Source of the DNA: Candidatus Mailhella excrementigallinarum
GTDB taxonomy: Bacteria; Desulfobacterota; Desulfovibrionia; Desulfovibrionales; Desulfovibrionaceae
DNA: 64,000 nucleotides
Assembly (NCBI GenBank): GCA_944324075.1
Contig: CALUUZ010000003.1
Span: 124,001-188,000, forward strand
Reading direction: 5' to 3'
Shown here: one piece after another, positions 28,793 to 37,175 of the stretch
How positions within the stretch are numbered: the first letter of the stretch is position 1
How the letters are laid out: every line of letters starts with the position of its first letter
Position numbers and translations under genes: made by a program
Notes under the pieces: generated by a model
What the model was told of the DNA's origin: nothing
The model's database searches: none
Seen by the model: only the letters and a program-made list of their open reading frames with translations

Positions 28793-28839
28793 TGTTGCTG
28801 AACGGGACATGCCGCCGCCTCATGTCCCGTTCAGCAACA
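28793..28839. promoter_or_regulatory. Large inverted repeat: probable upstream activating site of module 1
   Basis: Perfect 19-bp arms, TGTTGCTGAACGGGACATG and its complement, with a 9-base spacer, centred ~105 bases upstream of the sigma-54 promoter at 28919. Size and position fit a dimer/tetramer binding site for activator 1. It is not followed by a T-run, so termination is less likely. Confidence 0.7.
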
Positions 28840-28918
28840 CGCCGCACTCTCCCGCCGGACCTGCCCTTCTGTTCCCATCCGCCGGAAATACCGGCATATC
28901 TTCCTTCCTGTGCCCGTA

Positions 28919-28934
28919 TGGCACGCTCCTTGCT
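28919..28934 (+). promoter_or_regulatory. Sigma-54 promoter of the TRAP/glycyl-radical operon 1
   Basis: TGGCACGCTCCTTGCT matches the -24/-12 consensus at every conserved position with correct spacing. The predicted start is near 28945, ~105 bases before dctP. Confidence 0.85.
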
Positions 28935-29049
28935 CTTCCGTTCCCAAATGCCCTCCCCTCCCGGAGGAGGGACAAAGCGCGGCGGTGCCCGTCCGCCCGG
29001 CCTGTGAACGGGACTGCCGCCCGAACCCCATTCCATCAAGGAGAAGCGT

Positions 29050-30060
29050 ATGAACAACGTGCTGAAAGGCTGCTTCCTCACCGCCATGGCCGTCTCTCTC
29101 GGTCTGCTCTGTCCGGCCGAATCCCCTGCGGCCGGAAAAATTCTCATCCGCATTTCCCACACGGGCGCGGCGGACAACGAGTTCTCCCTCGGCTACGAGA
29201 AGTTCAAGGAACTGGTGGAAGCGCGCACCAACGGCCAGGTACAGGTGAAAATATTCCCCAACGCGGTGCTCGGATCGGATCGCGTGGCCGGAGAAGCCAC
29301 CCAGCAAGGCAACCTGGAAGTCGTCTCCATCGCCACCAACATACTCTCCAGCTTTACCAGAGCGGCGGTTCCCTTTGATCTGCCCTTTGCCTGCGCGCCG
29401 GAAAAAATGGATGCCTACATGCGTTCCATGGCATACGGCGACATCAACAAATACCTCCGCGAGGAGCTGGAAAAGGTGAATCTTGTTCCCTTCATGTTCA
29501 ACGCCACCGCCCCGCGCAGCTATGTCTTCTCCAAAAAGAACGTCACCTGCCTGGCGGACATGAAGGGCATAAAAATCCGCGCCACCCCGTCTCCCATCGA
29601 CGTGGCCAACGCCAAGGCCGTGGGCATGAACCCCACGGCTCTCGCCTTCGATGCCGTCTATCAGGCTCTCCAGCAGGGGACGGTGGATGGCGAACTGCTC
29701 AGCTTCCTTTCCATGAAGAGCTTCGGCCGCGCCGAGATCATCAAGTCCATGCTTGTCACCCAGCATAATTTCCCGGTGCATGTTGCCTGCATGAACAAGG
29801 CATTTTTCTACGGCCTGCCCGACGATACCCGCCAGACCATCCTTGACTGCGCCAGGGAAGCCCAGGAATGGGAATGGGGGCTGATGGACAGGATGGAGGA
29901 GGAAGGGCTCAAATACTGCCGTGACAACGGCGTCGCCGTGAACTTCCCCGACGAACGGCAGATGGCCGAGATCAAGCAGGCATTCCGGAAGGTGTGGGAA
30001 GAATTCGGGCCGCAGCTTGACCCCAAAATGGTCGAGCTTATCGCAGCCACGCAGAAATAA
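29050..30060 (+). CDS. TRAP transporter solute-binding protein (DctP family), module 1
   Basis: 336 residues; AAGGAG precedes the ATG. The Sec signal peptide MNNVLKGCFLTAMAVSLGLL...ESPAAG is removed to give a periplasmic protein. DctP features: SHTGAADNEFSLGYEKFKELVEART, FPNAVLGSDRVAGEATQQG and the ligand arginine region MKGIKIRATPSPIDVANAKA. TRAP binding proteins bind small organic anions, mainly carboxylates and sulfonates (taurine, isethionate and dihydroxypropanesulfonate members are known). The second module's protein at 39152 is a distant paralogue. First gene of operon 1. Confidence 0.93.
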   Translation: MNNVLKGCFLTAMAVSLGLLCPAESPAAGKILIRISHTGAADNEFSLGYEKFKELVEARTNGQVQVKIFPNAVLGSDRVAGEATQQGNLEVVSIATNILSSFTRAAVPFDLPFACAPEKMDAYMRSMAYGDINKYLREELEKVNLVPFMFNATAPRSYVFSKKNVTCLADMKGIKIRATPSPIDVANAKAVGMNPTALAFDAVYQALQQGTVDGELLSFLSMKSFGRAEIIKSMLVTQHNFPVHVACMNKAFFYGLPDDTRQTILDCAREAQEWEWGLMDRMEEEGLKYCRDNGVAVNFPDERQMAEIKQAFRKVWEEFGPQLDPKMVELIAATQK

Positions 30061-30067
30061 GCCCCGC

Positions 30068-30089
30068 GCGGGGGGGCTCCCCCCCCCGC
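30068..30089 (+). terminator. GC hairpin between dctP and dctQM (attenuator)
   Basis: GCGGGGGGG / CCCCCCCGC stem within a G7/C9 stretch eight bases after the dctP stop. A hairpin here commonly protects dctP mRNA and lowers expression of the membrane genes. There is no T-run. Confidence 0.5.
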
Positions 30090-30124
30090 TCCTCCCCTGT
30101 TCCCAACCCGCATGAGAGGCTTCC

Positions 30125-32002
30125 ATGACAACGCCCGCACAGATCTCCGACGCCGGAAAACATTCCCTTCTGCGCCTGCTGGATGAAAATTTCGAGAAAC
30201 CCTTTCTCGTCATCGCGCTGCTGCTTTCCATCTCGCTCATCACGTATCAGGTTCTGTTCCGCTATATCGCCACGGATCTTCTGGGCATGGCCGGCAGTAC
30301 CGCGGAAGTGGAAGAACTGGCCATCTACAGCTTCATCTGGCTGTCCTACCTGTCCATCCCCCTGGCCATCAAGAATCGTTCCAATATCCGCATCACCATC
30401 CTGTTCGACGCCCTCCCGCCCCGCTGGCGGAACATCCTGTGGGTCATCGACGAGGGCGTGTTTCTTGTTTTCGCCGTGGTGCTCGCCTGGCTGTGCGCCA
30501 GGCTTTCCGGCATGCAGCTTCGCTTTCCGCAGTATACCCCTGCCAACGGCATGTCCTACTTCTGGCCCTATCTCGTCCTGCCCATAGGGTTCGGACTCAT
30601 GGCGCTGCGCCTCCTTCAGAACCTGATCCGGCAGGTCCGCATCACCGGCTTCAGAGACAGCCTCATTGCCGTCGCCATGGGCGTAACGCTCTCCGCTCCC
30701 ATATGGGGACAATGGGATATCGGCATCATCGCCGCACTGGCGGGCACCATGTTCCTCTGCCTGCTGCTTGGCGTGCCCATTGCCGTGGCTCTGGCCTTTT
30801 CGGCCATGGCCGCCCTGTACAACTCGGAATTTCTCAATGTTTCCACCATGGCGCCCACCTCCTTCGCGGCACTTGACTCATTCACCATTATGGCTATTTT
30901 CTTCTTTGTGGCCGCGGGCGTGTTCATGGGATGCGGAGGCATCTCGCGTCAGCTCGTCGACCTGGCGGATCTCATGGTCGGCCGCCGCATCGGCGGCATG
31001 GCCATGGCGACCGTGATCACCTGCATGTTTTTTGCCGCCATTTGCGGTTCCGGCCCGGCAACTGTGGCGGCTATCGGCGCTATCACCATTCCGGCTATGG
31101 TGGAGCGCGGCTACGACAAGCGTTTCGCAGCCGCCCTGGTGGCAGCGGCGGGGTCCATCGGCGTGATGATCCCCCCCTCCAACCCCATGGTGGTCTACGG
31201 CGTGCTTGCCAAGGCGTCCATCGGCAAACTGTTCATGGGCGGCATCATCCCCGGCGTCCTTACGGGCGCGGTGCTCATGGGGTACAGCTACTGGCTGAGC
31301 CGCAGGAACGGATGGCGCGGCACGGCGGAGAAGGTTTCCTTTTCCCGGAAGATGAAGGTCATATGGGAAGCGAAGTGGGCTCTGCTGGTGCCGGTGATTA
31401 TCCTCGGCGGCATTTACGGCGGCTACATGACTCCCACGGAAGCCGCCGCCATCAGCGCCATGTACGGTCTGCTTGTGGGCATGTTCGTCTACAGGGGCAT
31501 TAATCGGCACAACTTCTTTTCGGTCTGCGTGGAGTGCTGCACCACCAGCGCGGTGATCATCTTTCTCATCGCCATGGCCAGCAGCTTCGGTTATCTGCTC
31601 GCTCTCGAGCAGGTGCCCGAATCCATTGCAAAGTTTATTCTTTCCCTGTCCGGGAACAGGGTCATCGTCCTGCTGTGCATCAACATCTTCCTGCTTATCG
31701 TGGGCGCGCTGATGGAACCGGCTGCGGCCACGATCATCCTTACCCCCATCCTTGCCCCCGTGGCGGTGAAGCTGGGGGTGGACGTGGTGCACTTCGGCAT
31801 CATCATGACCGTGAACCTGGCCATCGGCTTCGTCACGCCGCCGGTCGGCTCAAATCTTTTCGTGGCCAGCGCCACCAGCGGCCTGCGGCTTGAAGACATT
31901 GCCAGGGCAGCCCTGCCCATGATCGCGGGCATGATCCTGCTGCTCATGGCAATCACCTATATTCCGGCCATCTCGCTCATACTTCCGAACACGATGATGT
32001 GA
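30125..32002 (+). CDS. TRAP transporter fused small/large permease (DctQM), module 1
   Basis: 625 residues. The N-terminal ~190 residues are the four-helix DctQ subunit (LLDENFEKPFLVIALLLSISLITYQVLFRYI, VEELAIYSFIWLSYLSIPLAI); a linker leads into the 12-helix DctM ion-coupled subunit (LCLLLGVPIAVALAFSA, ICGSGPATVAAIGAITIPAM, MIPPSNPMVVYGVLAKASIGKLF, FGIIMTVNLAIGFVTPPVGSNLF). Fused QM permeases are common in Deltaproteobacteria. Powered by Na+ or H+ gradients, it moves the ligand delivered by the DctP protein encoded upstream. The glycyl radical enzyme gene follows after 22 bases. Confidence 0.93.
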   Translation: MTTPAQISDAGKHSLLRLLDENFEKPFLVIALLLSISLITYQVLFRYIATDLLGMAGSTAEVEELAIYSFIWLSYLSIPLAIKNRSNIRITILFDALPPRWRNILWVIDEGVFLVFAVVLAWLCARLSGMQLRFPQYTPANGMSYFWPYLVLPIGFGLMALRLLQNLIRQVRITGFRDSLIAVAMGVTLSAPIWGQWDIGIIAALAGTMFLCLLLGVPIAVALAFSAMAALYNSEFLNVSTMAPTSFAALDSFTIMAIFFFVAAGVFMGCGGISRQLVDLADLMVGRRIGGMAMATVITCMFFAAICGSGPATVAAIGAITIPAMVERGYDKRFAAALVAAAGSIGVMIPPSNPMVVYGVLAKASIGKLFMGGIIPGVLTGAVLMGYSYWLSRRNGWRGTAEKVSFSRKMKVIWEAKWALLVPVIILGGIYGGYMTPTEAAAISAMYGLLVGMFVYRGINRHNFFSVCVECCTTSAVIIFLIAMASSFGYLLALEQVPESIAKFILSLSGNRVIVLLCINIFLLIVGALMEPAAATIILTPILAPVAVKLGVDVVHFGIIMTVNLAIGFVTPPVGSNLFVASATSGLRLEDIARAALPMIAGMILLLMAITYIPAISLILPNTMM

Positions 32003-32024
32003 GCCGGCCGCAAGGAGAACATCC

Positions 32025-34517
32025 ATGCTCGACACCTGCTGCTATTCCCCCCAGGAGCAGATTCTGATTGCGGGAGCCGGGGGCAAGTCCAATCCCCACC
32101 GCAATACCCACAAGCGCCTGTTTGAAATTCTGGAAACCTTCGACGGCATGCCGCCGATCATCGACATCGAACGCGCGCGCCTGTTCACCGCCTCCATGAA
32201 GACCACGGAAGGCCAGCCGCTGGTTCTGCGCTGGGCGAAGGCGCTCAGGCACATCGCGGAAAACATCACCGTCTATGTGGACGACCGGCAGCTCATCGCG
32301 GGGCGCTGCGGCACGGACCGGGGGCGCTACGGCATCCTGTACCCCGAGCTGGACGGCGATTTCATGGGCGAATCCATGAACAGCCTCGCGCAGCGCGCGT
32401 CTGCGCCCATACATGCCGATCCGGAGGACGTGCGCATCGTCATCGAGGAAATATCTCCCTACTGGCAGGGCAAGACCTTCCACGAGGATCTGATCCGCAC
32501 CCTGCCGGACGACGCCAAGCATCTTGCCTACAATGACGAAAAGGGGCACTCAACCCGTTTCATTTGCAGCGAGACGGCCTCCTACCGCTCCAGCCAGCAA
32601 TGGGTGCTGGACTACGCCAAGGTCATCAACCGGGGCTTCGCGTCCATCAGGGCCGAGGCGAAGGAACGGCTCGACGCGCTTGACGCCCTCAGCCCCACGG
32701 ACATGCTCAGGAAAAAACCCTTCCTCGAAGCCGTGATCATCACCTGTGACGCCATCGTCACCTGGGCGCGCCGTCATGCGGTTCTGGCGCGGGAAAAGGC
32801 CGCGCGGGAACAGAACCCCGACCGCGTGCGGGAACTGCTGCAAATTGCGGAACACTGCGAGCGCGTGCCCGAATTTCCGGCCCGCACCTTCCACGAGGCC
32901 ATACAGGCGCAGTGGTTCGCCCAGGCATTTTCCCGTCTGGAACAGCGTACCGGAACCATCATCTCCAACGGGCGCATGGATCAGTACCTCTACCCCCTGT
33001 TCAGAAAGGACAAGGAGGAGGGCCGCTTGAGCGACGAACAGGCCCTTGAGCTGTTCGACTGCCTGTGGCTGAACATGGCCCAGTTCACCGACCTTTCCCT
33101 TTCCGCCGGAGGAGCCGCCACACAGGAAGGCTACGCCCACTGGGAAGCCGTGACCATCGGCGGGCAGACGCCGGAAGGCGCGGACGCCACCAACGAGCTG
33201 ACCTACCTGATTCTGGAATCGCGCCGCATTTCTCCCATGCCCTACCCTGATCTCGCCACGCGCATCCACGCCCGCTCGCCCGAACGCTTCCTGTGGGAAA
33301 TCGCGGAGACCGTCAAGGTCGGACAGGGCTACCCCAAGCTCTTCAACGACGAGGAAATCATCCCCCTGCATGTGGCGAAGGGCGCGGACCCGCGCTCCGC
33401 CTACGATTATACGGCCTCCGGCTGCGCGGAAATCCGCATGCCCAATCTGGACACCATGACCAGCGCGGGCTGTCAGGTGAACCTGGGCGCGGCTCTGGAA
33501 ATGACTCTGCGCAACGGCCGCATGAAAAAGCACGGCGACGCGCTCATGGGGCTGGAAACCGGCGACCCGCGCGAGTTCACCACCTGGGAGGAATTCTGGA
33601 GCGCCTATGTGGCCCAGCAGACCCATCTGATCAAATACGCCTATCTTAATCAGATGATCATCCACGAACTGCGCGGGCGGCACTTCGCCGGGCCGCTCTC
33701 TTCCTGCCTGCATGACCTGTGCATGGCTTCCTGCATGGATCTGCATTGCAGCGAGCACATCCCCGGCGGCATCGAGCTGGGCTTCTTCGACGTCATCGGC
33801 TTCAGCACGCTGGTGGACTCCCTGAGCGCAGTCAGAAAGTTCGTCTTTGAGGAAAGGCGCGTCTCCATGGACGAACTGATCCGGGCGCTGGACTGCAACT
33901 TCGAGGGCATGGAACCCCTGCGGCGGCTGCTTGGCTCGGCTCCCCGCTTCGGCAACGCCGATCCGTATGCCGACGCCATCGGCAAGGCCGTGGATCGCGC
34001 GGCGCAGGATTACTGCCGCAGGTACATGGCGGAAACCGGCCTGCATATCGACATCCGCACCGTTTCCGTCACCGCCAACGTGCCGCACGGCAAGGAAGTC
34101 GGCGCGCTGCCCAACGGCCGCAAGGACTGGATGCCGCTTTCCGACGGCTCCTCTCCGTCGCACGGGGCGGACGTGAAAGGCCCCACCGCCACGCTGATTT
34201 CGCAGTACAACAGCAAGAACTGGGACTACACCGAACGCGCCGCGCGTCTGCTGAACATCAAGTTCTCGCCCAAGTGCCTGGAAGGGGAGGAAGGCTCCCG
34301 CCGTCTGGTCAGCTTCATCCGCGCCTTCTGCGACCTCAAGCTGTGGCATCTCCAGTTCAACGTCATCAACAGGGAAACTCTCGTTGCCGCGCAGGACGAG
34401 CCGGACCGCTACAAGGGACTGATCATCCGCATCGCCGGATACAGCGCCTATTTCACCGAACTCTCCCGCGATCTTCAGAATGATCTCATCGCCCGCACCG
34501 AACACGGGTCGATCTAG
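32025..34517 (+). CDS. Glycyl radical enzyme, sulfonate C-S lyase-like, module 1
   Basis: 830 residues. Active-site cysteine C467 in TASGCAEIR, catalytic E469, and the glycyl radical at G805 in IRIAGYSAYF near the C-terminus. From memory of isethionate sulfite-lyase work, the sulfonate pocket uses R189, Q193, W374, R678 and F682 with C468, E470 and G805; here R188, Q192, W373, R678, C467, E469 and G805 line up, but the F682 position is Val (RTVSVTAN). This places it in the isethionate/dihydroxypropanesulfonate lyase group while leaving the substrate open. It would act in the cytoplasm on solute brought by the TRAP system. Its TAG stop is the edge of a repeat copy. Confidence 0.85.
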   Translation: MLDTCCYSPQEQILIAGAGGKSNPHRNTHKRLFEILETFDGMPPIIDIERARLFTASMKTTEGQPLVLRWAKALRHIAENITVYVDDRQLIAGRCGTDRGRYGILYPELDGDFMGESMNSLAQRASAPIHADPEDVRIVIEEISPYWQGKTFHEDLIRTLPDDAKHLAYNDEKGHSTRFICSETASYRSSQQWVLDYAKVINRGFASIRAEAKERLDALDALSPTDMLRKKPFLEAVIITCDAIVTWARRHAVLAREKAAREQNPDRVRELLQIAEHCERVPEFPARTFHEAIQAQWFAQAFSRLEQRTGTIISNGRMDQYLYPLFRKDKEEGRLSDEQALELFDCLWLNMAQFTDLSLSAGGAATQEGYAHWEAVTIGGQTPEGADATNELTYLILESRRISPMPYPDLATRIHARSPERFLWEIAETVKVGQGYPKLFNDEEIIPLHVAKGADPRSAYDYTASGCAEIRMPNLDTMTSAGCQVNLGAALEMTLRNGRMKKHGDALMGLETGDPREFTTWEEFWSAYVAQQTHLIKYAYLNQMIIHELRGRHFAGPLSSCLHDLCMASCMDLHCSEHIPGGIELGFFDVIGFSTLVDSLSAVRKFVFEERRVSMDELIRALDCNFEGMEPLRRLLGSAPRFGNADPYADAIGKAVDRAAQDYCRRYMAETGLHIDIRTVSVTANVPHGKEVGALPNGRKDWMPLSDGSSPSHGADVKGPTATLISQYNSKNWDYTERAARLLNIKFSPKCLEGEEGSRRLVSFIRAFCDLKLWHLQFNVINRETLVAAQDEPDRYKGLIIRIAGYSAYFTELSRDLQNDLIARTEHGSI

Positions 34518-34734
34518 AGCATTTCAATATTGATTGAAATGCTCCGCGGAGCCGTGCAAGGCGAGATTCGTCTCCGCACTCGTCCGCAAAGCGCTCCGCG
34601 CTGACGGCCGGGAGCGGCGCGACGCCGGATCGGCCGCAGTTCTCCTGCGGCTTCCGGCTCCGGCTTCAGGCGTGAAACCTGCGAGTCGGAACACAGTATC
34701 CGGCTCGCAGATGCCTTCAATCACAAAACGCTCC
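34515..34734 (-). repeat. Dispersed intergenic palindromic repeat, copy 8 (reverse), inside operon 1
   Basis: TAGAGCATTTCAATATTGAT at the left (hairpin AGCATTTCAA/TTGAAATGCT) and CACAAAACGCTCCC at the right, with CCGCAAAGCGCTCCGCGCTG, GAAACCTGCGAGTCGGAACA and CCGGCTCGCAGAT. It separates the glycyl radical enzyme from its activase and supplies the former's stop codon. Confidence 0.88.
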
Positions 34735-34815
34735 CGACAGGAGCAAACGGCGGGGAATCTCCCTGAAAAAAGGAGTCCCCGCCACATCCGCGACAATTCT
34801 TCCCACGGAGCCGCC

Positions 34816-35742
34816 ATGCCCTCATACCCCGACGCCACCGGCCTTATCTTCAATATCCAGAAATATTCCGTCCACGACGGTCCGGGCATCCGCACCATCG
34901 TCTTCTTCAAGGGCTGTCCCCTGCGCTGCCGGTGGTGCAGCAACCCCGAATCCCAGAGCATGAAAGAGGAACTCGGCTACAACCGCGACAAGTGCCTTGC
35001 CTGCGGAACCTGCGTCCGCGTCTGTCCGGAAGACGCCCTGACTCTTTCGCCCGAAGGCGTGAACATCGACCGGACCCGTTGCAGCATGGATCAGCTCTGT
35101 TCCCGCGCATGCCCCGCCGAGGCGCTCACCGTGTACGGCACGCGCCGCTCTGTGGAGGACATCCTGAACGACGTGGAACAGGACAGCGTCTTTTACGCCC
35201 GTTCCGGCGGCGGCATGACCCTGAGCGGAGGCGAGCCTCTGGCCCAGCCCGAATTTGCCCTTGCCCTGCTGAGCGAAGCCCGGAAGCGCCGCATCCACCG
35301 CGCTCTGGAAACCTGCGCCTTCGTGCCCGAGGAAACCATGCTCCGCGCCGCCGAACTGCTGAACTATCTGCTCATTGACATCAAATGCATGGACAGCGAA
35401 AAGCATCGCAACGGAACCGGCGTTCCCAACGATCGCATTCTCTCCAATATCCGGGCCGTGCGCGCGGCCTTTCCCTCCCTGCCGATCCATATCCGCACGC
35501 CTGTCGTGCCCGGCTTCAACGACAATGACGAGGATATCCGCGCCATTGCGGAATTCGTGCGGGAAAGCGGCTGCGCCCGGTATGAGCCGCTGGCCTACCA
35601 CCGCCTCGGGACACAGAAATATCGCTTCCTGGGGCTGGACTATCCGCTCGGGGACAAGGAACTCTCTGAAGAGCGCTTTGAGCGCCTCAGGCAGATCGCC
35701 GCCTCCCTCTGCCCTGCGCCGCACGGCGAAGGCGCGGCCTGA
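34816..35742 (+). CDS. Glycyl radical enzyme activase (radical SAM), module 1
   Basis: 308 residues from the ATG at 34816. The radical SAM motif is GCPLRCRWCSNPES (C-x3-C-x2-C), followed by a ferredoxin-like insert: first cluster CLACGTCVRVCP complete; second CSMDQLCSRACP lacks one cysteine, with Asp at that place. SGGGMTLSGGEPLAQPEFALALL is the family's SAM-binding GGE region. It abstracts hydrogen from the enzyme's glycine to install the radical. The ribosome site is weak and the gene sits 298 bases after the enzyme because of the repeat, so it may have its own transcript or depend on read-through. Confidence 0.92.
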   Translation: MPSYPDATGLIFNIQKYSVHDGPGIRTIVFFKGCPLRCRWCSNPESQSMKEELGYNRDKCLACGTCVRVCPEDALTLSPEGVNIDRTRCSMDQLCSRACPAEALTVYGTRRSVEDILNDVEQDSVFYARSGGGMTLSGGEPLAQPEFALALLSEARKRRIHRALETCAFVPEETMLRAAELLNYLLIDIKCMDSEKHRNGTGVPNDRILSNIRAVRAAFPSLPIHIRTPVVPGFNDNDEDIRAIAEFVRESGCARYEPLAYHRLGTQKYRFLGLDYPLGDKELSEERFERLRQIAASLCPAPHGEGAA

Positions 35743-35749
35743 TCGCGCG

Positions 35750-35783
35750 GACGGCCCCCGATCGCCATGGACCGGGGGCCGTC
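35750..35783. terminator. Bidirectional terminator between activase 1 and the S58 peptidase
   Basis: GACGGCCCCC / GGGGGCCGTC 10-bp arms with a 14-base loop, between convergent genes. Only a short T-rich stretch follows on the plus strand. Confidence 0.6.
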
Positions 35784-35840
35784 GTATTTCCGGGAAAATG
35801 CGGCTGAAGACTTGCGGCAGCCGCAGGGCCGTTTCAGACG

Positions 35841-37067
35841 TCATGCGTCCTGCATGCGTCTGTACCTGCGCAGGATGTCGCGCAGGCGATCCAGCGGAAG
35901 GGCGTGGGCCACGCGCCCCCTGATGCCCCTTGTGGTCGTCGCCATGCACAGGGCATTGACAATGGCCTCATGCGTGGCCTCCACCGTGGCGGTGAACAGG
36001 GGGTTCATCCGCGCATGGTTCAGCGTCTCCACGCTGAACCGCTCCCCGGAATTGTCAAGCCTGTTTGCAGTGGAAAAGGCGACAAAGATATCGCCCGAGC
36101 CGTCGGCGGCTGTGCTTCCCGTGATGCCCACGCCCAGCCCGGCGCGTCGGGCGAGCCGCTTGCACTGGTCGGCCAGCAGGGGCGCGTCGGTAGCCACGAC
36201 GACAATGATGGAGCCATCCCCCTGATACGGCCTGACCGGTTCCGTGGGATTGTCGCGTCCCGGCACTTCCGAAACGGGAATCTCCTGCCCTACCGGCGCT
36301 CCGGCAATGGTCAGTTCGGGCCGGCGGCCGTAATTGGCCTGTACCAGAACGCCCACCGCATATCCCCCCTCCTCTTTGGGAAGAACGCGCGAACTTGTGC
36401 CGATGCCGCCCTTGAACTCATGGCAGCACATGCCCGTTCCGCCGCCCACGCAGCCCTCGGCAACCGGCCCTGCCGCCGCGCTGTCCAGCGCGGCGACCAC
36501 ATGCTCCGGCCGGACATGGAACCCGTTGATATCGGAAAGAAAGCCGTCCCATGTTTCCGCCACGACCGGCAGCATCCAGTCCAGCGCTCCGGGGTACTTG
36601 CGACAGTAGTAGTCGATGACCGTGTCGCGCACCACGCCCACGCTGTGCGTATTGGTCAGCATGATGGGGGAGCCGAGCAGCCCGGACTCCTCCACCCACC
36701 ATGACCCGGTCATCTCTCCGTTGCCGTTCAGGCTGTGCATGCCGGCATAAAGAGGATGATTAATGACGTCATCGCAGGGAATGATGGCGGAAACGCCGGT
36801 ACGCGCGATGCCGCTCACGGGGCCGGGGCCGTCCTTGATCACGGTGGCGTGCCCTACCCTGACGCCCGCCACGTCGGTAATGGCATTGTATTTTCCGCAC
36901 GGATAGCGGCCGATGCTCAGCCCCAGTTCCCTCGCGCGCATGCGCTTTCCCGGAATGATGGGCGCGGAAGCGGCTTCCGCGGCAGCCGCCGGAGCGGCGG
37001 AAACAGCGGAAAGGGCGCCAAGCGCGGCGACAGCCACGGAGCCTTTGATGAAATCTCTGCGGATCAT
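35841..37067 (-). CDS. Tat-exported P1/S58-family aminopeptidase (DmpA-like)
   Basis: 408 residues from the ATG at 37067, preceded by AGGAGG. The N-terminus MIRRDFIKGSVAVAALGALSAVSAAPAAAAEA is a twin-arginine signal with the RRDFIK motif, so the protein is exported folded to the periplasm. The core matches DmpA/BapA: NAITDVAGVRVGHATV near the start and GGIGTSSRVLP, where autocleavage before Ser (about residue 227) frees the N-terminal nucleophile. These enzymes release N-terminal D- or beta-amino acids. It is the third gene of the module 2 TRAP operon, so it may generate the solute that the transporter takes up; that link is inferred. Confidence 0.88.
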   Translation of the reverse strand: MIRRDFIKGSVAVAALGALSAVSAAPAAAAEAASAPIIPGKRMRARELGLSIGRYPCGKYNAITDVAGVRVGHATVIKDGPGPVSGIARTGVSAIIPCDDVINHPLYAGMHSLNGNGEMTGSWWVEESGLLGSPIMLTNTHSVGVVRDTVIDYYCRKYPGALDWMLPVVAETWDGFLSDINGFHVRPEHVVAALDSAAAGPVAEGCVGGGTGMCCHEFKGGIGTSSRVLPKEEGGYAVGVLVQANYGRRPELTIAGAPVGQEIPVSEVPGRDNPTEPVRPYQGDGSIIVVVATDAPLLADQCKRLARRAGLGVGITGSTAADGSGDIFVAFSTANRLDNSGERFSVETLNHARMNPLFTATVEATHEAIVNALCMATTTRGIRGRVAHALPLDRLRDILRRYRRMQDA

Positions 37068-37105
37068 GCTTCCTCCTGAATGTTCTGAAAATATTTCGGA
37101 TATGT

Positions 37106-37144
37106 CAGTCCCGCGCGGCGGCATCATGCCGCCGCGTCGGACTG
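37106..37144. terminator. Long hairpin between dctQM 2 and the S58 peptidase
   Basis: Arms CAGTCC + CGCGGCGGCAT pair with ATGCCGCCGCG + GGACTG (17 bp, one internal loop, 1-base turn). No T-run on the minus strand, so attenuation or RNA processing rather than full termination is likely. Confidence 0.5.
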
Positions 37145-37175
37145 ATGGGAAACCCCGCTTTGCGGCGTTTGCGCC

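Noticed and set aside
28793..28839. Reading the 19-bp inverted repeat as a terminator of activator 1
   Set aside because: No T-run follows, and it is 207 bases past the stop but well placed upstream of a sigma-54 promoter.
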